A stretch of DNA of 64,000 bases from Candidatus Acididesulfobacter guangdongensis (GTDB taxonomy: Bacteria; SZUA-79; Acidulodesulfobacterales; Acidulodesulfobacteraceae). This document shows, in pieces, positions 43,794 to 51,537 of this stretch. The first letter of the stretch is position 1; each line of letters begins with the position of its first letter. The stretch is taken from contig SGBC01000003.1 of NCBI GenBank assembly GCA_004195045.1, forward strand, positions 372,001 to 436,000. Reading direction: 5' to 3'. Made by a program: the position numbers and the translations under genes. Under the pieces are notes generated by a model. The model worked only from the letters and a program-made list of their open reading frames with translations, had not been told where the DNA came from and searched no databases.

Positions 43794-44291
43794 CTACTTC
43801 ACAACAACTAAGAACCACCTTATAGAACTTCCTTCAGGTAATTTTATCACCCCTTCAGGCAGCCTTTCGCCGTAGTATTGGGCAAGCAGCAATTCATCGT
43901 TTTCATTTAACTGTAATGTCGTCCTGTTCACTTTAATAGGAAAACTTAATATATTTGAAAGCAATTCTGCTGTTGAGGCGTGACCTATCGCACTTTTATA
44001 TTTTCCAGATGCAATTAATTTTGAAGCATCGGCAGTGGTTATTTCTTCTATTTTTATTTCTGCCGGGAAAGTTTGAAGCATATTTATAGAAAAAGCATTG
44101 CAGAGATATTTGGAACTAGTTATTTCGATAGATTTAATTGTTTTATCTGACGTTTTATTTGATATTATCGATGACATAACTGAAATATTAATTCTTATTT
44201 TATTTATTTTATTTATTTTGTTTATTTTTTTTATTTTATGTCTATTTAAGCTTATATTTTTACTTTTTGATAGCAAAAAACCCCTAGACAT
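43794..44291 (-). CDS. crn2: DUF1874/AcrIII-1-type ring nuclease (Crn2)
   Basis: Residues 61-165 match the DUF1874 family (viral AcrIII-1, cellular Crn2), which cleaves cyclic tetra-adenylate and so switches off type III CRISPR effectors. NAFSINML (residues 65-72) is identical to the stretch I recall from the archaeal virus SIRV1 protein gp29. SAIGHASTAEL carries the catalytic His (His104, equivalent to His47). VNRTTLQL and ERLPEG carry the Arg/Glu pair (Arg143, Glu146). The first 60 residues, with a KINKINKIN run, are outside the family, so translation may start later, for example at Met39 (44177). It lies just upstream of the CARF nuclease it would restrain. Confidence 0.88.
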   Translation of the reverse strand: MSRGFLLSKSKNISLNRHKIKKINKINKINKIRINISVMSSIISNKTSDKTIKSIEITSSKYLCNAFSINMLQTFPAEIKIEEITTADASKLIASGKYKSAIGHASTAELLSNILSFPIKVNRTTLQLNENDELLLAQYYGERLPEGVIKLPEGSSIRWFLVVVK

Positions 44292-44625
44292 TTTTATTGT
44301 CTCATAAATGTTACAATATTAATGTGCTGCTGATAATTATGAAAGATTCGAGTTGATAAGCTATGTCATATTAACAAAATAAATTAATAAACTATAACGC
44401 TATACTTTAGTATTATACATAAAATATGCTAATAAATATATATTATATACAAAATATACAAATAAATATATAAATATATAAATATTTTGAATGCAAAAAA
44501 AAATAAAAAGTTTTAGCAGGTTACACCATCGTTGTTAATCAATGAATATTATCAATAACTATCATAGCCGACCGCTAAAACTTTCTATTTTTTAATTCAA
44601 TTAAATTCGTACAATTTAATGATAG
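44292..44625. other. Intergenic region with AT microsatellites and an 11-bp inverted repeat
   Basis: This 334-base gap has TAAATATATA runs and, at its right, the stem described in the next entry. It should contain the promoter of the ring nuclease gene (reading left). I see no convincing -35/-10 pair and no ORF. Confidence 0.5.
44507..44590 (-). terminator. Inverted repeat, possible bidirectional terminator or structured RNA
   Basis: Perfect 11-bp arms AAAGTTTTAGC (44507-44517) and GCTAAAACTTT (44574-44584) enclose 56 bases and are flanked by T-runs on both sides (CTATTTTTT rightward, TTTTTATTTTTTTTT leftward). It follows the lipoprotein gene on the minus strand. The large loop is unusual for a terminator. 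Confidence 0.5.
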
Positions 44626-45030
44626 TTACATACCTAAAGAGATACTGTTAGCAGAATTACTGAACGCATAATTTTTTACTATACCTTTTTTATTAAATAG
44701 AATAACAAGAGTTTTTTTATGTCCCTTTACATCTTTTGCAAACCAATTTACTACCGGTATATAAGCTGCAACTGTATCATGGTCATGCTGATATTCGTAT
44801 GTCCACATTAAATCATCTTTGCTATTAAAAGTAGTTTTATCAGGGTCTCCGAACATCTGCCTAATTTGAGATTCGGTAGTTTTGCCTTTTATTATTTTTC
44901 TTGAAAGCGTATTATTGGACTGATTTGCAATCCTGCCGTTTCCAATTCCGTCTGCGCAGCCTGAAAGAGCTACTGCAGACATTACCAATACTAAAGTCAG
45001 CAATAAAAACATTTTTTTTGATTTTTTCAT
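44626..45030 (-). CDS. SmpA/OmlA (BamE-like) lipoprotein
   Basis: This 134-residue lipoprotein has a basic N-terminus, a hydrophobic core and lipobox ALSGC near residue 24. Its SmpA/OmlA domain reads IIKGKTTESQIRQMFGDPDKTT, and a WTYEY strand matches BamE-type proteins. BamE helps the outer-membrane beta-barrel assembly machine; other SmpA proteins are general envelope lipoproteins. I chose ATG 45030 because AGGAGG lies about ten bases upstream. It follows an outer-membrane protein gene, and the pair splits the CRISPR island between crn2 and cas6. Confidence 0.8.
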   Translation of the reverse strand: MKKSKKMFLLLTLVLVMSAVALSGCADGIGNGRIANQSNNTLSRKIIKGKTTESQIRQMFGDPDKTTFNSKDDLMWTYEYQHDHDTVAAYIPVVNWFAKDVKGHKKTLVILFNKKGIVKNYAFSNSANSISLGM

Positions 45031-45050
45031 TTTTTCCACTTTCCTCCTGA

Positions 45051-45148
45051 AAATTATAGTCGGTTCCGTTTGCAAAACTTAAAAAGTTATTATGAATTAT
45101 GCTTATAACTATGCTACTAAAAATTATAGTCGATTCCGATTGTAAAAC
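45051..45148 (-). repeat. Duplicated outer-membrane protein C-terminal codons
   Basis: Bases 45119-45148 (last codons of the beta-barrel gene) recur with four changes at 45051-45080 downstream of its stop. In the reading direction the echo encodes SFANGTDYNF, against SFTIGIDYNF at the true C-terminus. The spacing is 68 bases. Confidence 0.75.
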
Positions 45149-45773
45149 TGTTAACTTTATCACTGTCAGACAATGCTCCGCCGAAATATTGAGCGGTTAA
45201 TCCCCATGCAGGATTAAATAAATATTCTACGCCGGCGCCATACATTAAGCCGCCTTCAGAACTCATACTTGATACATACTGAGCATCATCGCATTCAGTA
45301 TCTCCCTCAATGTCAAAGCATTGCGTACCGGTGCTTGAAGTACCGACAAAAGCGTAATCTATATAGCCCAATTTAACAAAAGGCATAAAATTATGATATG
45401 CATATCCACCTTTTAAAAATATTCCATAATATGCCGAATGAAGACTTGCGTTTCCGTAAGAGTATGAATATGAGCCGTTGTCCGCATAGCCTAATAATAA
45501 ACCTCCGCCTATAACTATCTTATTCATGTTGAAATTTTTGCCTAACGTGATATTGTAAGTCCCTCCAGATTTAGAAGATATTCCGCTTATTGACGTATCT
45601 GCAATTCCACCGTTCAGACTGACATAATATCTATTAAAATAAATATTCGATGCAAACGCAGATTTTGCAGAAAACATAAATAAAGCAAATAGTAGAAGTG
45701 AAATTGAAACTGCATACCGCTTCAATGCCGCCGATTCAATTTTTTTTAAATCTTTTTTCGTTTTTACCAACAT
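45117..45773 (-). CDS. Small outer-membrane beta-barrel protein
   Basis: This 218-residue protein has a signal peptide (hydrophobic residues about 22-40, cleavage after AFA). The mature part has alternating aromatic/glycine strands (YYVSLNGGIAD, IGGGLLLGYADNG, YGIFLKGGYAYH) and a terminal Phe (GIDYNF), the outer-membrane insertion signal. This is an eight-strand OmpA/OmpW-like barrel of unknown specificity. A loop holds a Cys pair (QCFDIEGDTEC). The start has AGGAGG upstream. The region upstream (45793-45975) is a tandem repeat array. Confidence 0.8.
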   Translation of the reverse strand: MLVKTKKDLKKIESAALKRYAVSISLLLFALFMFSAKSAFASNIYFNRYYVSLNGGIADTSISGISSKSGGTYNITLGKNFNMNKIVIGGGLLLGYADNGSYSYSYGNASLHSAYYGIFLKGGYAYHNFMPFVKLGYIDYAFVGTSSTGTQCFDIEGDTECDDAQYVSSMSSEGGLMYGAGVEYLFNPAWGLTAQYFGGALSDSDKVNSFTIGIDYNF

Positions 45774-45792
45774 AGTTTTAGTTCCTCCTAAA

Positions 45793-45975
45793 AAATAATT
45801 GAATTAAAGATTAAATAAATTTAAAAAATTAAGTTAAAATAATTGAATTAAAGATTAAATAAATTTAAAAAATAAATTTAAAAAATTAAGTTAAAATAAT
45901 TGAATTAAAGATTAAATAAATTTAAAAAATTAAGTTAAAATAATTAAGTTAAAAAAATTAAGTTAAAATAATTGA
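45793..45975. repeat. AT-rich tandem repeat array upstream of the barrel gene
   Basis: About three full copies and one partial copy of a 46-56-base unit made of ATAATTGAATTAAAG, ATTAAATAAATTT and AAAAAATTAAGTTAAA. It fills most of the 457-base region between the barrel gene and cas6, where the barrel gene's promoter should lie. The remainder to 46230 is AT-rich with no ORF I can support. Confidence 0.8.
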
Positions 45976-46230
45976 ATATATGTAAAATTAAATATATATA
46001 AATATGTTAGCTGTCAGCTTTCATTAAGACAGTAATCATATTTATTTATATACTAATAAAACTTTTTGCATTTGTAATTAAAAACAACATTGTTTTTTTA
46101 TTATAATTATTTTATAAATTTACAATCTTAGAAATTTACGATACAATTGCTTGTATGCTTTTGTGTATGCAGTATATGCAGTCGCATTAAAATCATAATT
46201 ATAAGTTATAAAATATCAGCGGATTCTCTT

Positions 46231-47394
46231 ATGAATGAAAAAATTTCAGCAATATTAAATGATTTTAAAATAGCAAAACTGAATTTTGAAATAAAAACTG
46301 AAAATGACACCTTGCTTCCTGACTACAAAGGTTCTACTTTTAGAGGCGTTTTCGGACATATTTTTAAGGATGTAATGTGCATTTCTTATGAAAATGAGTG
46401 CGAAACCTGCAATTTTAAGTCTGTATGTATGTTTAAAAAAATTTTCGACTCGCCTCCTCCTTCAAATTCATCAAGATTAAAAAATTATTCGTCCCTTCCT
46501 CATCCTTACATTATAGAGCCTCCTTTAGAAACTAAAAATTTTTATAAGAAAAATGAAATAATAAAATTTTCGTTGATTTTAATAGGACAGGCTATATCTT
46601 TATTTCCTTATTTTGCATATTCTTTCGGTTTAGCAGGCAGACGAGGCATCGGAAAAATGAAGCAGGGCAAATTTTCTCTTTTTAACATAATAAATGATAA
46701 AAATAAAGAAAAGTTATACGATTTTAAAAAAGAAGAACTGCTGCCGCTCAGAAATTACTATACTGTTAAAGATTTTATAGAAAAAACAAAAGACTGCTGC
46801 TGTACAGGAAACAGCGGCATAGCAAAAGACAGCGGCAGCAATGTTTTGAAACAATTTGTGCCGTATGATACAATAGGCTTAAAAACAGATAGAACTGCGA
46901 TATCGGCTGAAAATAATAATAATCAGCTATATAAATGCAGTAATATTTCAAAAAAAGAAATCTTTTCTGTTAATCTTGATTTTATAACGCCTACAAAAAT
47001 AATCTTTAATGAAAAAATAGTTCAAAATTTAGAATTTCATGTATATATCCGAAACTTGCTCAGAAGAATCTCTAATCTTAACTTTTTTCACTGCGTCAAT
47101 AGCGATAACAAAAAAAATGAAATTAATGATAATCCTGATAATAATATAGATTTTAATTATTATATAGAAAAGGCATACGGCGTTAGGGCAAATAATAATC
47201 TAAAATGGAAATCAGTCGACAGATATTCCAATAGACAGAAAAGGCATATGAAGATAAGCGGTTTTACCGGAAAAATTTCATTTGAAAACGTCGGACAAGA
47301 ATTTTTATGGATTATAAGAGTCGGTGAAATAATACATTTAGGAAAAAACACAACCTTCGGTAACGGAAAATATGAAATAGATTCTATTATTTAA
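46231..47394 (+). CDS. cas6: CRISPR RNA-processing endoribonuclease Cas6 (RAMP family)
   Basis: This protein of about 387 residues is of the Cas6 type that carries a cysteine cluster. The N-terminal block GSTFRGVFGHIFKDVMC with C.TC....VC, then IFDSPPP, and the C-terminal block SNRQKRHMKISGFTGKISFE and IIHLGKNTTFGNGKYEI match this family. The closing Gly-rich loop is the RAMP signature. It should cut the precursor crRNA within the repeat, leaving the ATTGAGAC handle. I chose ATG 46231; the frame stays open to a TTG at 46147. Two low-complexity inserts (about residues 185-235, 290-310) lengthen it. It is transcribed opposite to the other cas genes. Confidence 0.85.
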   Translation: MNEKISAILNDFKIAKLNFEIKTENDTLLPDYKGSTFRGVFGHIFKDVMCISYENECETCNFKSVCMFKKIFDSPPPSNSSRLKNYSSLPHPYIIEPPLETKNFYKKNEIIKFSLILIGQAISLFPYFAYSFGLAGRRGIGKMKQGKFSLFNIINDKNKEKLYDFKKEELLPLRNYYTVKDFIEKTKDCCCTGNSGIAKDSGSNVLKQFVPYDTIGLKTDRTAISAENNNNQLYKCSNISKKEIFSVNLDFITPTKIIFNEKIVQNLEFHVYIRNLLRRISNLNFFHCVNSDNKKNEINDNPDNNIDFNYYIEKAYGVRANNNLKWKSVDRYSNRQKRHMKISGFTGKISFENVGQEFLWIIRVGEIIHLGKNTTFGNGKYEIDSII

Positions 47395-47416
47395 CGACGA
47401 ATACTTACTGTTGTTC

Positions 47417-47555
47417 CTTAATCCTGCAATAGAAAATATTTATGCATTTCTTTGCTCGGTTAAGCGAAATATAAGTAAAAAGTAAAAAGTAAAAAGTAAA
47501 GTAAAAGGTGTCAGACACCTTTTCCGAGTAGATAACTTTCTATTGCAGGATTAAG
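47417..47555. mobile_element. MITE-like element with 19-bp terminal inverted repeats, copy 2
   Basis: This 139-base element has the same perfect 19-base terminal inverted repeats as 21150-21294 (47417-47435 and 47537-47555), the same orientation and the same core palindrome AAAAGGTGTC.GACACCTTTT. The GTAAAAA run has a different copy number, and the second GACACC copy is missing. It is flanked by ACTGTTGTTC (47407-47416) and ACTGTTGCTC (47556-47565), a 10-base direct repeat with one mismatch, as expected of a target duplication. Confidence 0.78.
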
Positions 47556-47558
47556 ACT

Positions 47559-47662
47559 GTTGCTCACCATACCATATTCTGTTTAAGAGTGATATAATGA
47601 AAGGATATTTGTATATTCGACAACATTTGTTGCTCACCATACTCTATTCTATCTTAGAGTGA
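47559..47662. repeat. 70-bp-period direct repeat
   Basis: TGTTGCTCACCATAC followed by ..TATTCT and TTAGAGTGA-like sequence occurs at 47559-47592 and again at 47629-47662, with about 5 mismatches over 30 bases. Confidence 0.65.
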
Positions 47663-47725
47663 GAGCTAATTTAAATACGGAAAACTGCAATTTTTATTTT
47701 AAGCGATAGCTGCAATTTTTATTTG

Positions 47726-48634
47726 TTATTTTTTATGATTAAAAAAATTTGATAATAGATTTTTTATACCTTTATTTCTCACCTCTTGTTTTTCATTATT
47801 ATCTTCGTTTTCAGTCAAAAGGCTATCTTTAATATTAGAAACATTATTAATATTGGAAACAGCGGCAGAGCTGACGTTTTTGTCTGCTCTTTTATTATTT
47901 TTTTTGAATTTCTTGCCGTCGTCTTTCATAATATTAATAGATACAATCAAATCCCCTTGCGTACCTCCGAATGCCCCAGCGTCTCCCAAGTTTTCAAATT
48001 TTATCTTATTATCGTTTTTCAAATCAATTATATTAAAATTCAAATTGCTTTCAAACAATTCTCTGATGCGGCTATTTCCTTTACATTTTTTGCACTTGTA
48101 TAAGATTATATCGCCATAACCGTCGCAATTCTGACAAATATCTTTAGCGTTGGTCTGCTTATTTATAACCAGACCTGAACCGCCGCAATTATCACATTGT
48201 ATTATCTTAGTATTCGGCTCTTTTCCTAATCCGCCGCAATTTGAACATTTGATAAATCTTTCATATTCTACTTTTTGGTAAATTGCTTTATTTTCTGAGG
48301 AATCCTGCTCTCCGTCAGACATTATTTCTTCCTGACGCAAGGACAGTTCTAAATTGATATCGCCGCCGTCTCTGACTCTAGATCTGTAGGCAGTAATTTT
48401 TTCTTCACTTATTAATTTTAATTCATGTAATCTTTCATTATACTGTCTTCTTTTATTGCTATCGCTAAGGACTTTATATGCTTCATTAATATCGATAAAT
48501 TTATTAAGACTTATGTTTTCGGAAAAATTATTTTTATCAGGATGATATAACTTAGCCAATTTCCTGAATTGTTGTTTAATGGTCTCATCTTCGGCATCTT
48601 CAGGCAGCTCAAGAATCTCATAATAATCTTTCAT
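47726..48634 (-). CDS. DnaJ-family co-chaperone (type I-like, shortened)
   Basis: This 302-residue protein has an N-terminal J domain (YYEILELPEDAEDE; HPD at YHPDKNN; NEAYKVLSD) and four zinc-finger CxxCxGxG-like repeats (CSNCGGLG, CDNCGGSG, CQNCDGYG, CKKCKGNS). A substrate-binding start follows (IKFENLGDAGAFGGTQGDLIVSI), then a low-complexity tail. The canonical Gly/Phe region and second substrate domain are missing, so it is shorter than DnaJ (about 375 residues). It stimulates a DnaK partner not encoded here and is probably a second, specialised J protein. Confidence 0.82.
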   Translation of the reverse strand: MKDYYEILELPEDAEDETIKQQFRKLAKLYHPDKNNFSENISLNKFIDINEAYKVLSDSNKRRQYNERLHELKLISEEKITAYRSRVRDGGDINLELSLRQEEIMSDGEQDSSENKAIYQKVEYERFIKCSNCGGLGKEPNTKIIQCDNCGGSGLVINKQTNAKDICQNCDGYGDIILYKCKKCKGNSRIRELFESNLNFNIIDLKNDNKIKFENLGDAGAFGGTQGDLIVSINIMKDDGKKFKKNNKRADKNVSSAAVSNINNVSNIKDSLLTENEDNNEKQEVRNKGIKNLLSNFFNHKK

Positions 48635-49379
48635 ATATATGTATGTATATAATTATAAACGGTTACGTGCGCTATAAAAGTATAAAAAAGAATAAACAAA
48701 TACGATATTATACAAAATAAAACAATACACTATAATAAACTATAATAAAGCACACTACAATAAAATGCAGTAGAATAGAACACACTGCAATATGGTACAA
48801 TATCGGATATAATACAATAAAACCGATATTGCGCAAGAGATTAAGTATTATAAAATATTTATAAAAAAGAATTTTTATATAAAATTTAATTTAATATAAT
48901 TACAACAAATTGTCAACTATAATCTATTTTTTTGTAAACTGCAGACTGAAATTATCTTTAATCCTGTAATAAAAAGTTATCTGCTCGGAAAAGGTGTCAG
49001 ATTAATTTTTTTGCAAATATTTTCTTTGTTAATTGAACTACTCCATATGCAAAAAAAATAAAATCTGACACCTTTTCCTTATATATATTTTGCTTAACCT
49101 ATTAAAGAAATGCATAAATATTTTTTATTACAGGATTAAGGATTATTATAAGCCCTTACTTTAAAAAATTATTGTATTTATTATTTGAATAATTTAACAT
49201 AAGATTCATACTTAAAATTAAATCTGAACATCATAATGTTATAAGTATACGGAGACTATTAAATTAAATACTACCCAATTTTTTGTCTAAAAATTTAATT
49301 AATCTCCTTTTTCGAATACACTAAAGATATTAAATGACATATAATGTTTTGTCACTTTCGCATATATAAAGGATATTAA
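48635..49379. other. 745-base intergenic region
   Basis: Divergent region between the dnaJ-like gene and cbiB. Left part: simple CACTACAATAAAA/AATACACTATAATAA low-complexity DNA. Centre: a rearranged TIR element (48958-49140). Right end: duplicated cbiB start (49325-49397). I looked for a cobalamin riboswitch before cbiB and saw none. Confidence 0.6.
48958..49140. mobile_element. MITE-like element, copy 3, inverted and rearranged
   Basis: Perfect 18-base terminal inverted repeats TTAATCCTGTAATAAAAA (48958-48975) and its complement (49122-49139) differ from the other copies at the same two positions on both sides. Internal order is reversed relative to copies 1 and 2 (GTTATCTGCTCGGAAAAGGTGTCAG first). 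The GGTGTC palindrome is opened by about 70 bases of unrelated sequence between AAAAGGTGTCAGATT and its complement. The compensating changes in both ends suggest the ends are kept paired. Confidence 0.7.
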
Positions 49380-49397
49380 ATGACATATAATATTTTG
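49325..49397 (+). repeat. Duplicated start region of cbiB (46-bp period)
   Basis: GATATTAAATGACATATAAT occurs at 49326-49345 and 49372-49391, each followed by .TTTTG. The second carries the cbiB start ATG (49380). The first opens an 11-codon ORF, MTYNVLSLSHI (49334-49369), whose first six codons mirror MTYNIL of cbiB. Confidence 0.8.
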
Positions 49398-50771
49398 CCG
49401 CCGTTTCAGTTCTGCCGAATAATATTGTTTTCTGCTGTAATTCTGTCTTTTTTGTATGAATATTATATTACAGGAAAACTTCGCTATCGTTTCCATATTC
49501 TAAATATTATCGCCTATATCGTAAAATTTTTAGAACGTATTATGTATAATTTTTCCAATAAATATCTTGGTGGTGTATTATTTACAATTTTATCGCTCCT
49601 AATAGCGGCGTTTTTGTCTGTAATTATCGGTTTTATACTGGCTCAAATTTCGATATGGCTGCTGGTCATTTTTTTTATTTTTATATTGTCATCGTTTCTT
49701 TCTTCAGGAGGTTTAAACCATGCAGCTCTTACTGTGTACCACGATTTAAAAAATGACGGCATATCACGCGCAAGAACCAATCTGAAAGCTCTTGCCGGAC
49801 GCGATAGCGAAAATATGAATGAATCTGAAATTTCAAGAGCTGTTGTGGAATCTGTTGCAGAGAATACGGGCGACGGAATTGGTTCTCTCGTATTTTATAC
49901 AGCAGCAGGATTTGCTGTCGGGCGTCTGTCCGTATCTTTCGATTTTTACGATAGATACTGCGCTAAATCTGCCGCTTTCCTATCTTCTTTATTTTATTAT
50001 TTGATGGCTACTTTATACGGCATTGCCGGTGCCGGTTTACCGTCTATTAATATGCATGGTATAAATTTTAACGGTTATAGCGGAAATAACTGCGGCATTA
50101 TTCTTACAAACATGCTGATTTTCGGCATAGCAGGCGCTGTTATATATAAGACTTCAAATCTTATGGACTCATTAGTAGGATATAAAAATAAAAAATATAT
50201 AAAATTTGGAAAATTCTCGGCGAGATTAGATGACGTATTAAATTATGTACCTTTTAGAATAACGGCTGTATTTATGTTATTTTCATTAATAATACTTAAT
50301 TTTTTTTACAAAAATAAAAAATCGTATAACAATAATCAGTATAAAAATTTAACTAATAATAATGCCTGCCGCGTATATGAAAATAATAAACCCGACAAAG
50401 ATGATAAGAGCAAAGATGATAAGCATGAAAATAATCATTTAAAAAACAAAAGAGGTTCATATTATAACAAATTATATAATTATAATAATAATTACGATTT
50501 TAACAATGCCGTAAAATCATGGCGGAAATTCAGAAAAATGCATCCAAGTCCTAATGCCGGACAGTTGGAAGCGATAATGGCAGGCGCATTAAAAGTACGA
50601 CTCGGAGGTACTAATTATTACGGCGGAATTGAGAGCAATAGACCTGTCATCGGTTTTGAAAATTACGATTACGCAAATACCGAAGATATCATGAAATCGT
50701 TGAACATTATGCGTATAACATCGATAATATTGATCATATCGCTGTGTTTTGTTGGATTAATACTATTTTAA
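49380..50771 (+). CDS. cbiB: Adenosylcobinamide-phosphate synthase CbiB/CobD
   Basis: This 463-residue membrane enzyme attaches the aminopropanol arm in cobalamin synthesis. Family blocks are in order: LKALAGRDSENM, RAVVESVAENTGDGI, DSLVGYKNKKY with FSARLDDVLNYVPFRI, and HPSPNAGQLEAIMAGALKVRLGG with NYYGG. The N-terminus carries several transmembrane helices. A Lys/Asn/Asp-rich insert of about 70 residues (about 305-375) separates the last two conserved blocks and makes it longer than the usual 310-330 residues. No other cobalamin gene is in the window. Confidence 0.88.
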   Translation: MTYNILPPFQFCRIILFSAVILSFLYEYYITGKLRYRFHILNIIAYIVKFLERIMYNFSNKYLGGVLFTILSLLIAAFLSVIIGFILAQISIWLLVIFFIFILSSFLSSGGLNHAALTVYHDLKNDGISRARTNLKALAGRDSENMNESEISRAVVESVAENTGDGIGSLVFYTAAGFAVGRLSVSFDFYDRYCAKSAAFLSSLFYYLMATLYGIAGAGLPSINMHGINFNGYSGNNCGIILTNMLIFGIAGAVIYKTSNLMDSLVGYKNKKYIKFGKFSARLDDVLNYVPFRITAVFMLFSLIILNFFYKNKKSYNNNQYKNLTNNNACRVYENNKPDKDDKSKDDKHENNHLKNKRGSYYNKLYNYNNNYDFNNAVKSWRKFRKMHPSPNAGQLEAIMAGALKVRLGGTNYYGGIESNRPVIGFENYDYANTEDIMKSLNIMRITSIILIISLCFVGLILF

Positions 50772-50777
50772 TTATAT

Positions 50778-50896
50778 TAACTCAACTTCACCATAATTAT
50801 CAGCAACACATCAACATTGCTATATTTATGGGGCAACAAAATGTCTATGGAGACTATAAAATAAAAAAAATAATAACATTAATGTGTTATAATTAA
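50778..50896. repeat. Interspersed repeat, copy B (~120 bp)
   Basis: This is the second copy of the repeat at 9830-9965, in the same orientation, directly after the cbiB stop. In both places it follows a plus-strand gene, so it may be a transcribed 3' element. The segment lies in the 170-base gap before the convergent thioesterase gene. Confidence 0.6.
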
Positions 50897-50941
50897 TCCA
50901 TTTTTAGTCTATTCAATTAATTAATTAATTAATTGAAATAA

Positions 50942-51397
50942 TTAATTAACCGAAAATTTCTCAAAATCATTAATGGCGTTTCTGAGATATGAAGGTATTC
51001 TTTCAGGTTTAAAGGTGTTTTTATCAACACAAACCAGAACAGTGAATCCGCGGACTATTTTACTTTCAGAGTTATCATCGTTAATTTTTGTAATAAGATA
51101 TATAAAATTAAAACTTGAATTTTTCATGTACTCTACTTTTGTATATATTCTTATAGTATCGTCAAATCTTGCTGGAGCGATATAGGTACAATTTGATTCA
51201 GCAACTACAAAATATAGCCCGTTTTTTTCAACATTTATATAATTAAAACCCAATTTTTTAATATATTCCGTTCTGGCAACTTCAAAAAAAACAAAATATT
51301 TTCCGTAATAAACAACAGACATAGAATCTGTTTCTTCATATCTTACCTGTAATTCTGTGAAAAATTTAAAATCATTAATCTCAGGAATTAAACCCAT
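50942..51397 (-). CDS. Acyl-CoA thioesterase, YbgC/4HBT family
   Basis: This 151-residue hotdog-fold thioesterase has the N-terminal motif QVRYEETDSMSVVYYGKYFVFFE, the YbgC/FadM signature with the catalytic Asp of the ETD segment (DxxGxVxxxxYxxxFE pattern with Ser for Gly). It hydrolyses acyl-CoA; YbgC proteins are usually linked to tol-pal genes, which are not here. Length is normal. It sits upstream of nothing obvious on its strand. Confidence 0.82.
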   Translation of the reverse strand: MGLIPEINDFKFFTELQVRYEETDSMSVVYYGKYFVFFEVARTEYIKKLGFNYINVEKNGLYFVVAESNCTYIAPARFDDTIRIYTKVEYMKNSSFNFIYLITKINDDNSESKIVRGFTVLVCVDKNTFKPERIPSYLRNAINDFEKFSVN

Positions 51398-51537
51398 TAA
51401 TATATTTCCCCATTTTTTAATTAATTTATCTTATTTAATTATTTAATTATGCTAATTTTATTTAATTTAATCAATAAAATAAACAAAATTGACTGCGCAT
51501 TGAACAATATCGATGCCGTATATAAAACTTTTAAATT

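Larger units (their letters stand above)
47395..47725. other. 331-base intergenic region filled by two repeat families
   Basis: The gap between cas6 and the dnaJ-like gene contains the TIR element (47417-47555), its 10-base flanking repeats and a 70-base-period duplication at 47559-47662. No ORF is seen. Confidence 0.7.

Noticed and set aside
44912-45163. 83-codon minus-strand ORF overlapping the barrel and lipoprotein genes
   Set aside because: No ribosome site; the only meaningful part is the echoed barrel C-terminus. The rest is out of frame with the lipoprotein.
48635-49379. Cobalamin riboswitch upstream of cbiB
   Set aside because: No B12-box or conserved core visible; the region is low-complexity DNA and a TIR element.
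50915-50955. AATTAATTAATTAATT palindrome as a terminator between cbiB and the thioesterase
   Set aside because: It has no G:C pair in the stem and similar TTAA runs occur throughout the window, so it cannot be told from background.
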